A DNA stretch of 64,000 nucleotides from Staphylotrichum longicolle (GCA_019096155.1 JAHCVI010000001.1:9610001-9674000), one strand, 5' to 3'; numbered from the stretch's first letter, positions 22,886-35,276 are shown. Notes: generated from the letters alone by a model not told the origin. A program made the numbers and translations.

Positions 22886-25144
22886 GCGGATGGTACCAAA
22901 CAGAAGGATGTATCACCTTGCAGTCAGCGCCGTGTGGGCTCAGAAAATACCCGTGACATCACATGCACGAATGCAGTCGCCGACACCAAAGCCAAAGTTT
23001 CAGAAGCCGCTTACCAGCGGAGGTACCTGCGAAGAACCTTTTCTGAAGATAAAGCTCAGCCATGAATGAGGCCGCGGTGTGATCGGCGGGACAACTTTGG
23101 TTTGAACCCCCTTGAGCTGGAGGCATTCCCACCCACCCACTCTACGGGGTTCAAAGTTCCCGTCGTCGTTCCGCCTGCAGGCGGATGGAGACGGGCAACG
23201 TTGCACGGCACAAGATCCCAGTGTCACGGGCGCAAGGAGCTTCTAGAAAGCAGCCTGTGTGCTTGGCCAAGTTGCTAGAGACCTTTGCATTTGGGGCAGG
23301 CATCATGGCCCTGCCACAGAGCCCTGAGCACTTCTTGATGTACAGCGGTGGGCATATCATGCCATCAATTCAAGATCATAACGAGCACTTAGGCCGCTCC
23401 AACTGTGACACGCTGAGAGCTTGTTTACATTGCAATATGTTTCAGCCAGTTTCGTTGTGCTCGTTAAAGCCGAGACTCGGCACACCCCACCCTTCAAACG
23501 ACCCTCGAGGATCGCCTTCTTCCGTTCAGGTTTAGGCAAACAATACTATTTTGGGTGAGACACTTGTTGTTTCTTATCTCGTTAAGACCATGGGTGGCAA
23601 TATTGAAACCTCTGGCTTGGGTATTGATTCATTCACGACCCGGTCAGAGCTAAATGACTCGACCCTCGGTACCTGACCTAAGTTAGTCTATCCGCCACGA
23701 ATCCCGGGGAAGCTTTGGATTATTCCAGCACGTTGCATAACTGGGAGTACTACATACATCGTAGTTCGGACTTTCCACTCCCTTGCCTCCAGTGATACCA
23801 TCTCTTCGAAAGCAGATGCGGAGGAATGAGCCCGGACTCTATGGTCCGATACCTGGAGATGTTGCGACTTCACATCGGATTCTACCATTCTTGTTTGTCA
23901 TCAAACACCCTCAACCGCCACACATGCACCTATTTCCTCAGAGATGCGTCACTTCAAAGCCATCTTGAGCCGAGGTTGTGTCGGATCGGGGACTTGCCTC
24001 CCTGGGCTAATGAGACGGAGATTGCCGGTGGTCTGGCCAGGGCACTCGGTGGTGTGGCGTCCAGGACAACCATTCGGGCCAACCAGCATGACACTGCACA
24101 CGGCTCTGGTACCGAAGCTCACTCCCCGCTTGTCAAAATCCAACATGACACATGGCGGGGACGGATGAGATGCCACATGGTAGTCGTCCGGGGCTCCCAG
24201 GTGGATCGGACGGTGTCTGTCAAGGATCAGGGGGTGGACTGATCTCGGCCCAATCTCCAGGCCTGCTCTTCCCTTCACGCAGTCCTCTTTGACAGTAACT
24301 TGACATCCAGAACGACCATCTAACCCAAACTGTTTTACACATGACAGCCGCTACTCCACCACAAACCCCACAGACGCTTTGCATACACAGAGCACTCTGT
24401 AGGAGCCATCGCTCCAGGACCTCGTGTTAACACCGACGCACTCACCAACAACATCTCCTGGACCGGGGAAGCCCCTGCTCACAGCTCAAGTCAGTAAATG
24501 AAAACCAAAAGATGTGAAATCGCGCGCCAACACACAAGCCCGCTATCCTCCTCCCTAATCCAGCGCCGGAAGCACACCACAGTGTCTCACAGCCCAACCG
24601 CGGTTGGGGCGTGACCAACAACGTGAACAGGACACAACAACAACAACCCCAAAAAGTGTCGCACATGGAACCACCCATGGCACACCCACTGCCTCCCCTT
24701 GCCCAGTTCCGGTGAGACATACATCTCCATATCCGACCGGCGGGCGCCACAGCGTTGTAGTGGCGTCAAAAGGAGGAGGAGCGTGGTAGATTGATGGGTT
24801 GGTCGGTATCCGGCTTGTGATGTGCCACCCGACTCTCCTCCCGACGCCGTGCTGCCCGTTGCCATGCAGAAGAAGCAAGGAAGGGGCCCAAGGAAAGCCA
24901 GCAGCCAGCCATCGGGGGTGTTCCGGCGCTTGACAAAGCCGCTCCAACAAACCTTTGCCGTGACTGCGGTGGTCAACCACACGAACCGAGAGACACTTGT
25001 GAACCATGAACATCCGACGATTGTCATATTTTCCCTCCTCCATCGCCGTAGAATACACACACACACGCACACACGCACAGAGAGAGTACATGACCAACGC
25101 CCCCAACACCCATCCACCCACCCAGGAGAGAGAACGTCTCCGAG
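22886..25144. other. 2.3-kb intergenic region between convergent cia2 and snu114
   Basis: Unusually long for a tail-to-tail gap. Frames of up to 188 codons (24555-25121, -) and 138 codons (23826-24242, +) exist but show no domain, no signal peptide of quality and no splice logic. A dinucleotide AC repeat lies at 25053-25079. Nothing is called. Confidence 0.5.
25053..25090. repeat. AC/AG dinucleotide microsatellite
   Basis: Runs of ACAC with interspersed GC followed by AGAGAGAG, just past the snu114 stop codon (25145) on the 3' side. Confidence 0.85.
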
Positions 25145-28100
25145 TTACACCCCATCCAACGTGCCGCCCTCGACCAAACTCTGATAAAACTCCGGCTCCA
25201 AAAACTTGGCCACCGTAACATCCTCACTCAGCCCCTTCCTCCGCCTCGTCTTGAGCACAAAGTCCCTCGCCGTCGCCAGCGGCGTGGCCATCTGCAGCGG
25301 CTTGGTCACGACCTCGCGGTCCAGTGGATCGCCGGGCACGACATTCCAGCGGTCAAACACGAGGCTGACCATGGCCTGGCCGGGGGTGTTGATGCGCAGG
25401 TCCGTCTCGAACCCAAAGCTGTCGATGACGGGGAGCAGGCCGTTGACGCGGTAGAGCGGGGTGCCGGCGATGGGCCCGTCCTGCAACACGTGGCCGCGGC
25501 GGCGGGCCAGGATGTTGTAGACCATGCTGACCGAGTCCTGCGGGCCCGTCATGGAGACGGCGTACATGGGTTCCATGAGGCGGGCGAGGCCATGAGGAGG
25601 ACGAGTAGCACGCGCGCCGGGCGGTGGGGATGATTTGCCCGCCGCCGCGGAAGATGGCCTCCTGCGCGAGGCGCGACGTCGATGAGTCGGAATTTGGTAT
25701 TGCGAATGGCTGGGCAAGGGGAAAAGGGTGGGTTAGCTTTTGGTTGATGATTGGTGTCACGGCATGGGGCTGAGGGAGGTGAGTTGCCGGATAGGGGAGG
25801 CAGTTGGTTGACCAGCGATGCGGATCACACCGGCTGGACCTCTATTGCGAGCGGGATGGGGGAGATCCGGATGGGTGTGGTGCAACCATGGCAGTGTCTT
25901 GCATGGTGGACTGCTCCGCGAACGATGGTCGAGGGACAACACACCGCTCAAACTGGGAATGTGACAGGGAGAAAAGCAACTCACGTTCTTCGCAGAGTGG
26001 GCCTTCGCGGGTGGCCCAACTGAACCCCTGACGGATCGACTCCTTGACCGTGTTGAGGCGTTTCTTGTCGACCTGGAGCAATTTATTAGCACTTGAACGG
26101 GACGAGCTTCCAGATCAAGAAAAGGTCCCGAAAGAATAGCGACGACAGCGCCATCGCCCATACAAAGTTCCATGCTACACTCACCTCTGTTGGCAATGTG
26201 TCGTCCTGTAGGATATTGGGCCCCATCTCGTCGGGCCCGAACGCCCAGATGCTCCTGGCGGCGAGCATGTCCCACCCATACTTCTCCTCGAAGAATTTGG
26301 CCGTCTTCCGCACGGGGTCTCGTATCCTGACTGCCCCTGACTCGATGTCCTTGGCGATCCCGTCGTCGAGAGGCTCCGCTGCCATGGTAATGGTGTTCTT
26401 CTTGTTGGGGGTGATGGCGTAGCACTTAGTTGCCGACATGTCTTGCACAGTCTCGCAGAACCGGACGACCGGGTCCGACACGCGAACCTCCATGTCGGCA
26501 TAGAGCCGGCGCAGGTCGTGAAGGACGCAGTCCATGTAGAGCTCGCCGGTGCCGAGAATGATGTGCTCTCCAGATTCCTCCACCTTTGTGGAGATCAAGG
26601 GGTAACTCTTGTTGATTTTCCTGATACCGTCGAGCATCTTTGGCAACTCGGACGGGTTGATCGGTTCAACTGCGACCTTCAAGACGGACTCGGTGAAGTG
26701 GCTTAACGGTTTGAAGATATAAGCGGCTTCGTCATCTTCGAATTTCCTGTCGACAATGGTGGCGGTTTTGACGATGGAGTTGTCGACGCCTCCCAGGAGG
26801 ACCCAGTTGCCGGCGGGCACGCCGTCTGTGGGAATGTTGTATCGTGTTTCAGCGATGAATACGTTGGAGACTTTTGCTAGTACCATGTCTTCCTCGTCGT
26901 CGATAGAGTAGCCTTCACCCAATACCCGCACCTCTGTTCCTGGCCGCGCAATGCCGCTCATGACCCGGCCAAGCGAATAAAAGCTCTTGGCGTCGGGGGT
27001 GCTGAACAACTTGGTCACATAAATCACCAAGGGTCCGTTCTGGTCACATTTCTTCATCGACTCGGCGATCTTGGTGTCGAGCGGGCCGGTGTAGTACTGT
27101 GACAACTTCTTCTCGGCAGCCTCGGCAGGTGAGGGAATGTGTTGGGTGACCATGTCAACAAAGCCGGTCGACGGCCCTACATCAGAATAGATTAGCACAC
27201 TGGCAGAAAGGTGCGGCAATGAACATACCGAAGAACTGCTCGCACACCAGTTTCAGGAGGACCTTTGGGTCTGTCTTGTACTGGGATGGCTTGAGTTGAA
27301 TCCCAAGCTTCTCCAACGTCTCCTTCAGCTCCTCGGGGCTTCGGCTGATCGTGTGCGAGAAGAGCTTGTATATCGGCTCCAGGACGAAGTTGACGAAGGA
27401 CCGTTTGGCCTCCTTCTCGACCGGTTTCCTCGTGAAATTCCGTTTCCGTGGATTGAAGTACACGTCGCCCCAAAGCCGGCGAGAGAATTCGTCGGTGTTG
27501 ACGCCCCCGAAGCTATCGGAGTACATCTTGGCAAAGGACGCCAATGTAAAGCACCACCCCATAGAGGTACAGGCAAAGAGAACGTTGCCCTTCTCCGGAC
27601 TTATCCTCTTCTCGGCGCCCTTGCCCGGGATCGTGTTCTCGATAACGGTGTTGACTTCCTCGATGACATGCTTCAGCTTGTAGTAGGCATCGTTGGGCGG
27701 CAGCTTGAGCTCGAGTATTAACCGATCCATCTTGTTGACGATAAGTGTAAGCGGGATATCCTCAAGGACTGCGTGTTTGATAATCTGCTCCGTGTTGACT
27801 TGCACCCCCTCCACCACATCGACCACGAGACACACACCATCGACCAGGCGGAAGGAGGCGGCGACCTCGTCGACAAAATCCACATGACCTGGCGTGTCAA
27901 CAATGTTGACGAGATGTGATTTCCCTTTCGTGCTCGGAAGGACCAGGCTCATGGGTGCGGCCTTGATCGACAGCCCCCGCTCCCGTTCGAGGATGTGAAC
28001 GTCAGTGTATCTGAGCTGCTCGTCGCGCTTCTTCCCTGTCCGCTTCTCCAGCCTGTCGGTAATCGCGTGAGTCTCCAGAACCAGCATGTCCATGAAAGCC

Positions 28101-28600
28101 GTCTTTCCGTGGTGCAGATGGCCTGCCAATGCGACGTTGCGGATCTGTTCGGGGTAGTTCATGAGATCGGCCATGAAGCTGCGGTCGAAGGAGACTGCCG
28201 GCAGATCTGCCTCTTCAATGCTGAACTTCTTTTGCTCGACGGGGGCGATGATGGGCTGCGTGAGAGGTTGCGCATCCTCCTCCTGGACCATGGCCTCGAC
28301 GCCCTCGCCGTAGACTTGGGCGGCGGTCGGATAGTACTGCTTGTCTTCATGGAGAATGACGGCGTTCGATGGCCCTTCATCTGCAAGCCCGAGTCAGTGC
28401 CCATACTCTCGCGCATTGATTCCGCGACAATGCGTACCGTCGATGTCCATGTGCTCGTCGACGGGAGCTTCTGGAGCTTCCTCGGGGTACCCATCGTATG
28501 CGAAATTGCCCACATCCACGCCATGTTCGGATTCTTCCTCTGAAGCCTCGACCTCTTCCCCGATGAAGTTGCCAAACTCGTCGTACAAATCGTCGTCCAT
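25145..28600 (-). CDS. snu114: U5 snRNP GTPase Snu114 (EFTUD2/Cwf10); last exon frameshifted in this sequence
   Basis: Snu114 is the EF2-like GTPase of the U5 snRNP that controls Brr2 and spliceosome activation. Exons on the minus strand are 28600-28438, 28380-27229, 27176-26185, 26072-25985 and 25709-25145. The acidic N terminus (MDDDLYDEFGNFIGEE) precedes the G domain with GHLHHGKT at about 141-148, DTPGHVDF and NKMD; EF2-like domains II to V follow, including GTGELYMDCVLHDLR and SIWAFGPDEMGPNIL. Exon 5 starts PIRNTKFRLIDV in frame, but conserved sequence then moves to a second frame (LAQEAIFRGGGQIIPTARR) and later a third (MEPMYAVSMTGPQ to the stop). One extra base near 25668-25674 and one missing base near each of 25595-25601 and 25577-25584 explain it. 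The spliced length is one base short of a multiple of three. Otherwise the gene is complete and well conserved. Confidence 0.93.
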
Positions 28601-29045
28601 GGTTGCTGGTGGGTGCTGTGGTCGGCGTGCAGGTACCTTAGGTAGTCCCCAAAACCGCTTCCCGCCGCGTCGCGTGCAGTGATGTAACTTGGCCTGCTCC
28701 AAAAAATTGGCTGGGGCCGTTAGCAGTTGTGGCTGAACGTCCAGGGGAACGGATAGACCCGCCACACCCTGTCAAACTCAGCTGGGTCGTGGAGGCGCAG
28801 CAGCTGCCCAGCATCCGTGCTCCGGGCATCGGCCAGGACCCTGCAGAATGCTCGCTCTTTATTCGCCGCTGACTCAACGGGGTTGCAAGGGGCCCTTGTT
28901 CTCATCGAGGGGCATATCTTATCATGCTCCTCCCTACGCGTCCCTGGCTCAACTGTTTTAATTCCCCGCTACACCGACAATCCCAAGTTCCCCAACCAGT
29001 TTGTCTTTCAGAGTTTGGACGTTGTTGCACTTAGAAACCGTCAAG
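28601..29045. promoter_or_regulatory. 445-bp bidirectional promoter between snu114 and the thiolase gene
   Basis: The two start codons face away from each other across 445 bp. A CCAAT box on the minus strand lies at 28706-28710. The thiolase-proximal 100 bp are T/C-rich. Shared control of both genes is possible but not shown by the sequence. Confidence 0.5.
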
Positions 29046-30389
29046 ATGGCCGGCCTTCCTCCTGTCTACATTGTCTCCGCCGCGAGAACCCCCGTTGGCA
29101 GCTTCCTGGGGAGTCTTTCCAGTCTCAGTGCCACCCAACTGGGCTCGCACGCCATCAAGGGTATGTCTCCTGAATGCCGACCTACATGACGGGTGTGACA
29201 AGGACAGTCTGCTTACAGAACAATGCAAACAGCCGCTGTTGAGCGTGTCCCCGAGATCAAGCCCGAGGATGTGGAGGAGGTCTTCTTTGGCAACGTCCTT
29301 TCGGCCAAGTATGTGATTCTCCTCTCCTGAGCTCCTTTCTCTTTGCTGGGGCGTTGCTGACCCCCCCTTTCTTCTCCCAGTCTTGGCCAGGCCCCTGCCC
29401 GGCAGTGCGCCATTGGTGCTGGTCTCTCAGAGGCTGTCGTCTGTACAACAATCAACAAGGTGTGCGCCTCCGGCATGAAGGCCATCATCCTCGGTGCTCA
29501 GACCATCATGACCGGCAGCGCCTCCATCGTTGTCGCCGGCGGCACCGAGAGCATGACCAACACACCACACTACCTCCCGAGCCTCCGCACCGGCACCAAG
29601 TACGGCGATGCCAGCCTCGTCGACGGCGTGCAGAAGGACGGTCTCCGTGACGCCTACGGCAAGCAGGAGCTCATGGGCATGCAGGGCGAGCTCTGCAGCC
29701 AGGAGCACGACCTGACCCGCGAGATGCAGGACGAGTACGCCATCAAGACATACCAGAAGGCCCAGGCTGCCACCGAGGCCGGCCTCTTCACCGAGATTGC
29801 TCCCATCGAGGTGAGCGGCGGCCGCGGCAAGCCCCCTGTCAAGGTCGACCGCGACGACGAGGTCAAGAACCTCAACATCGACAAGCTCAAGACGGTCCGC
29901 CCCGTCTTCATCCCCAACGGCGGCACCGTCACCGCTGCGAACGCCGCCCCCATCAACGACGGCGCCGCTGCGGTGGTGCTCGTCTCGGAGGCCAAGCTCA
30001 AGGAGCTCGGCATCAAGCCCATCGCCAAGATCCTCGGCTGGGCTGATGCGGCCCGGGATCCCCCTCGCTTCACCATCGCCCCGGCGCTGGCCATTCCCAA
30101 GGCCATTAAGCACGCCGGCCTGACGGAGAAGGACGTCGACTACTACGAGATCAACGAGGCTTTCTCGGTGGTCGCCCTCGCCAACATCAAGCTGCTGGGC
30201 CTCGATGCCGAGAAGGTCAACGTGTTCGGCGGCTCCGTCGCCATCGGCCACCCGCTGGGTGCCTCGGGTGCTCGCATCGTCACGACCCTGACGTCGGTGC
30301 TGCGCGAGAAGAAGGGCAAGATCGGTGTGGCGGGCATCTGCAACGGTGGTGGCGGTGCCTCGGCTCTGGTTATTGAGAATCTGCAGTGA
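29046..30389 (+). CDS. erg10: acetyl-CoA C-acetyltransferase (acetoacetyl-CoA thiolase, ERG10-type)
   Basis: The enzyme condenses two acetyl-CoA into acetoacetyl-CoA, the first step towards mevalonate and ergosterol. Three exons (29046-29160, 29233-29308, 29381-30389) give 399 residues, the usual thiolase length. It starts AGLPPVYIVSAARTPVG. The acyl-accepting Cys92 lies in NKVCASGMKA; later come the NEAFSVVALAN motif, His354 in GHPLGASGARI and the second catalytic Cys384 in GICNGGGGAS. GGTESMTNTPHYLP is the thiolase signature 1 region. There is no PTS1 at the C terminus (ENLQ) and no basic presequence, so a cytosolic, biosynthetic role is favoured over beta-oxidation or a mitochondrial ketone role. 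All catalytic residues are present. Confidence 0.93.
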
Positions 30390-30691
30390 GTACTGACCCG
30401 GGTGCGGTGCGTTGGGCATTAGCAAACGGAAAGGGAAAAAGGGGTTCCGGCGTTGTTAGCCAAAAAGGCGGTGCAGTTCTAATGCAAGGGTGAACATGAC
30501 TCATAGATCGGTGGCGGATACACCAGCCAGACCCAGCTTATAGTATATTTAGTAAATAGTCGGACGGACCTCACAAATGAAGTCAATACAGCACAGTGAC
30601 AAGCATAAACACGGACTTGGTGTTGTGTAATTTGGTTTTCCGGTGCTGTAATGGTTGCCCACCACGCCACGGCACACGGCGCTTTGCCAGT
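30390..30691. other. intergenic region between convergent genes
   Basis: 302 bp tail-to-tail gap between the thiolase and the WDR89-like gene, holding both 3' UTRs. No feature is recognised. Confidence 0.5.
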
Positions 30692-31955
30692 TCAGCTCCC
30701 CGGCCTCCACGCCTTGACGCATCCATCCTCGCCCGCAGTAAACACTACCTGCTGCTCATCGTAGAAGCAAAAGCTCCTCACCAGTTCGGACCCGTGCGCT
30801 CCCGGCAGTCCAACCACAGTGTCCCTATCCAGCCCCCATCCGCTCGCGCCCTTGACCAGATGGATCAGTTGGAACATTTCCTGGCTATTCCATTCGTCAG
30901 CATCCAACACCCCCAACGACACAGAAAGCAATGGGAGAAAGAAAAAGAAAAAGAAACAAAAAAGGAACTCACTCCTGCGCCCCGACACCAACAACCGCCC
31001 CGGCCCCTCCACCCTTGACCACCACGCTCGCAAGATACTGACACCCCAGCGAGGCCCTCACGTCCCCGAGATCCAGCGTCGGCGCGCCGCTGTGCTTTCC
31101 CGTCCCCGTCCCGATTTGGCTCTCATCGTCGTCGTCCGCCAGGTCGTAGAGCGCAAACTTCTCGTCGTGGCTGGCGGCGTACACCTCGGCGGCGTTGAGG
31201 AAGCCGGCGCGGTGGATCGAGCCGTGGTTGAAGGTCGCCTGCACGGCGTCGTCCTCGTCGGCGACGGCCGTGTTGGTCAGGTTGAGCAGGCCGTCGGTGG
31301 AGCCGGAGAGGAGGAGGGAGGGGGAGGTGGGGTGGTAGGTGAGCTGCGAGCGCGGTTAATATGAAGGGGGAGGGGAAAGAAGGGGTAAAACTGGGGGGGA
31401 GGAGGTGGGGAGTGAGCTGACTTCGGTGATGTCGTCCGAGTGGCCTTCGTTGTATTGGGCTTTTGGGCCGGCGGGGGCTCGGAGGTCGAAGATGATAATG
31501 GAGGCTTGGTGGTCTGCGAGCTCGGTGCCGGCGGCGAGGGTGTGGGTGTCGCTGGAGCAGGCGAGGGAGAGTAAACTGGGGAGGTTTCCTGGGATCTGGT
31601 CGTTAGCAATGGGTCAAGGTGAGCGGTGGGCTAGCTTTGAGGGAACCTAACCCCCTATTTGCAGTGCTCGCGCTTGTGAGGGATCCAGGCGCATGTCCCA
31701 GACAGAAATGGTGCCATTCTCTCCTGAGGTGCAGACGACAGAGTCCGCGGCGCTGTAGACTTTGGCGGCGGTGAGATTGCCGTGGTCGGTCCTGATGCGC
31801 TTGACTGGTCCCTGGCTCAGTCTCGCGGGGTCGAAGAGACTCAGGGTTTGATCTGACGCTGTTGTCGCAAATCCCGTCGCAACTGGCAGAATATCCAGGA
31901 CATAGGTCTCTTGTCCGGGGTACTTGTACCCCTCTGTGTTGACGAGCTGGTACAT
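30692..31955 (-). CDS. WD40-repeat protein, WDR89-like
   Basis: Four exons on the minus strand (31955-31652, 31588-31422, 31343-30973, 30884-30692) give 344 residues, close to fungal WDR89 homologues. The chain is made of WD40 blades: DQTLSLFDPARLS, GENGTISVWDMRLD, ADHQASIIIFDLR, GHSDDITELTYHP, GSTDGLLNLTNTAV, HDEKFALYDLADDDD and a last blade GEDGCVKAWRPG. LSGSTDGLLN together with the H-x-x-D-x-T-E motif is typical of the WDR89 group. Its function is not established; WD40 propellers act as interaction platforms. Donors GTTAGG and GTCAGC are weak but the only ones that keep the frame. The start at 31955 (MYQLVNTEGYKYPGQ) is the first ATG that leads straight into the first blade; the open frame extends upstream into the promoter without a splice site. 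Confidence 0.8.
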
Positions 31956-32571
31956 TGCTGAGGTCCTGGACTGTTCCAGGTCTTTGTTCGGCCCTGAGGT
32001 GTGTATAAGTGAGTTTGAGCCGAAAAATGAATTTTGGACTTTAAAAGTCAAAAGTCTCGCGGCTGCAGTTTGACTTTGTGCGTGGTCTAGCTCACATACG
32101 AGTAGAAGCACTCTTTCAGATCAGGAATTTGCGAGTCAATGATTAGCCGTAAATTACGCTCCTAACCTCACTATTGAGCTTCATCTCCTCTTCTTTCTAA
32201 ACCTTGTGACTTCCGAGTGTGAGGACAGGGCACAAACTTGAAGCACTGTGGTGTATTGGTGCCGTGTCAGCCGGCGGCCAGCTGACAGCCGCCCAACGGT
32301 CGTTCCCTTGTCAATCCTGTGCCTGCCGTGGACCCCTGACAGGAGCTTAGGTAACTGCCTGCGTGCATCATCGCATCACTGCAGGTCCGGGTGGGGAGAG
32401 CTTCTGTTCTGGACAGCTTGTAAGAACCCCGAAAGACAGGGACCAGCGACCAGAGCAGCGGCGTGAGCTGTCCACCACCACTCTTTCGCCAACGCGCTCC
32501 AGCTCGAAACTCCAAACTCAGCCATGGCATGACCGCCTTAAACTGCAACCTTTTATTTCCACCAGTCCATC
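31956..32571. other. divergent promoter between WDR89-like gene and hrd3
   Basis: 616 bp with both start codons pointing outwards. Short open frames only; no element recognised with confidence. Confidence 0.5.
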
Positions 32572-35276
32572 ATGAAGGGGCTTCTTTGGCTGTTCCGTAA
32601 GCCGCCAAATGCTGGAATCCAAGTCGCGCGAGCATGCCACTAACACCAATCTCGTCCAGTGCTCTTGCAGGCCGTCGCCTTTTCCCACGCCGATGCGCCG
32701 GGCAACCAGAAAGTGCTTGGGGGCGATGCAGCTAGGGAAGCAAATGGCGACTCATTTCGCGCAGAGGTTGCCGCGCAGAGCGGAGAGGAAACAGCTCGGG
32801 AGCCTGGTACGGCTGCTCCGGCCTCATACAGTCCGTCCACGGAGTGAGTCCTCGCTGACAGACCTCAGGCGCCGACCTCGTCGACTCAGCCCTCGTCGAA
32901 CTGCACAAGCTCTACCAGCCACTACACCACCGCGCGCGGAAGCAACATGGCCTTGTCGGCACGCTGTTGCACATCGCCCTCAAAGCTGTCCCGACCCTTC
33001 GCCTCAGCGCCCCCGTCCCCGAATCATCGGCCAAGAACGCCATCAGCCCAAAGCTTCTACATGCGACCAAGCTTCTGGAGGACTCGGCCCGCCAAAACAA
33101 CTCAGACGCCCTCTACCTTCTTGCCGAGATGAACTTCTACGGCAACTTCTCGCACCCGAGGAACTTCCCGGCGGCCTTCGACTACTACCACCAGCTGGCT
33201 TTGCTCAATGGAAACAGCTCGGCGCTGTACATGGTCGGGCTGATGTACTCAACCGGCATTGGAGGAGCCGTCGAACGTGACCAGGCGCGAGCTCTCCTCT
33301 ACTACACCTTCGCCGCAAACCGCGGCCACACCAGGGCTGAGATGACCGTAGCGCATCGGCACCACGCAGGGATCGGGACGCCCAAGAACTGCGAGGCGGC
33401 GGTCAAATACTACAAGCGGGTTGCCGACAAGGCCATTGCATGGTATCGGTCAGGGCCCCCGGGCGGGAGGTCTTGGATATCGGAAGCCTACCGTATCGCC
33501 GATGAGACAGGCGGCGCCTATGGTGAAGGGGCCAGCGTTGCTAGTGCCGGGACCAATGCTATCAAGGCGCACCCCAACTCGGATGCGTATGCCTCTATCG
33601 AAGACATCATCGAGTATCTGGATCTCATGTCCCAAAAAGGTGACTTCAAGGCGTCGTTCAACCTTGGGCGGATATACTACGATGGGCAGAGGGGCCTTGA
33701 CAAGAACCTGCCGCTTGCCAGGAAGTACTTTTTTGATGTCACACAAAAGTACTGGCGTAAAAACCGACCCGTCGACAACCCCAAGACAGGGCTTGACAAG
33801 ATAGCCGGCAAGGCGGCCGGGTTCATAGGGCGCATGTACATGCGCGGAGAAGGCGTCGAGCAAAACTTTGACCGCGCCAGGTTTTGGTTCGAGCGCGGTG
33901 CTGGTCTGAAAGACCCCCAATCCCACTACGGTCTGGGTTTGCTGTACCTCCACGGCTACGGCGTCAAGGCAGACACTGTTGTAGCCATCGAGCACTTCAA
34001 GACAGCTTCCGCCATGGACTATTCCGCCGCACAGGTTCAGCTCGGATACCTCTACCTCGATCACGGAAGCAACGAAGACGTGGGCACCGCAAGCCACTAC
34101 TTTGAACTGGCCGCACGGTATGCCAACATCGAGGCTTACTACCACCTTGCCGAGGCAAACAACATCGGCGTGACCCACGACCGCTCGTGCAGCTCGGCGG
34201 TGAGCTACTATAAGCACGTGGCAGAGAGGGCCGAGCCCCTTGTCTCGTCCTGGACGGAAGCCAATCTGGCATACGAGGCCGGCGACATCGAGCTGGCGCT
34301 CCTCGAATACCTGGGTGCTGCAGAGCAGGGTTATGAGAAGGCGCAGAACAACGTTGCCCACATTCTGGATCCGGACAGATCCCGGCTGCCCATCGCTCAG
34401 CTGCTGTCGCTCGGCGCCCCAACATCTCTACTGCTCAAGGACCCTACTCTAGCGCTGATTTTCTGGACGCGCTCGTCCCGTCAGGGCAATATCGACGCTC
34501 TGGTCAAGATGGGCGACTACTACCTGTACGGAATCGGTGCCGACGCCGACGTGGACAAGGCGGTCCAGTGCTACACGGGCGCGTCCGAGTACCACCAGAG
34601 CGCACAGGCGCTGTACAACCTCGGCTGGATGCACGAGCACGGCGTCGGTCTCGACCAGGACTATCATCTCGCTAAGCGCTTCTACGACGCCGCGCGAGCG
34701 ACCAACGAGGAGGCCTACCCTCCCGTCGCGCTCAGCCTGCTCAAGCTGCGGGCGAAGAGCGCATGGAATACTCTTACGCACGGCAGGATCAACTCTATTC
34801 AGGATGAACCCAGTATGTCTCCTAAATGCATCGGCTGGCATTCTCCCAATTACAGAATACTGACGGCGGGTGCAGCACCAAAGAAAGAGTGGTCGCTCAG
34901 CGACTGGATCAATAACTTTCTCCAGGACGACGCGGAGTACTACGACGACATGTACGAAGACATGTACGAGGACGACGCCATGCCCGGCGGGGACCCGCTC
35001 GACTTTGAGGACGGCGTCATGGAAAGTGTCGTGATCCTCGGCCTGGCAGCTGCGCTGGTCTTCCTGGTCATGTACCGTCAGCAGCGGCAGCAGATGGCCG
35101 CCAGGCGGCAGGAGGAGGAGGCGAGGAGGCAGCAGCAGCAGCAACAGGGAGGTGCACAAGGAGGGGCGGCTGCGGGGAATCAACAGCAGCCACCGCAACG
35201 GCAGGAGAGAGGCTTGTTCCCGCAGCCTGGGGACCCTGATTTTGGGCAGTGGGGTGTTGGGGGGATTGGGCATTGA
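32572..35276 (+). CDS. hrd3: ERAD adaptor Hrd3/Sel1L with Sel1-like repeats
   Basis: Hrd3 is the ER-membrane partner of the Hrd1 ubiquitin ligase that recruits misfolded lumenal proteins. Exons 32572-32596, 32660-32806, 32869-34812 and 34876-35276 give 838 residues. The 25-nt first exon codes MKGLLWLF, and splicing adds LLLQAVAFSHA to make a clean signal peptide. The lumenal part holds about a dozen Sel1-like repeats, for example ALYLLAEMNFYGNFSHP, ALYMVGLMYSTGIGG, AGFIGRMYMRGEGVEQN, SHYGLGLLYLHGYGVK and ALYNLGWMHEHGVGLDQ. After DWINNFLQDD and an acidic Tyr-rich patch, one transmembrane helix (about 754-772, SVVILGLAAALVFLVMY) is followed by a basic, Gln-rich cytosolic tail. The exon 2 donor GTACGG at 32807 is preferred to the stronger GTGAGT at 32844 because only it keeps the conserved DLVDSALVELHKLYQP segment in frame. 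Confidence 0.92.

Noticed and set aside
24555..25121. 188-codon minus-strand frame downstream of snu114
   Set aside because: Covers an AC microsatellite and reads as translated non-coding DNA.
29427..30425. 332-codon minus-strand frame over the thiolase
   Set aside because: Antisense shadow of a codon-biased gene; product is low-complexity Leu/Val/Gly/Asp.
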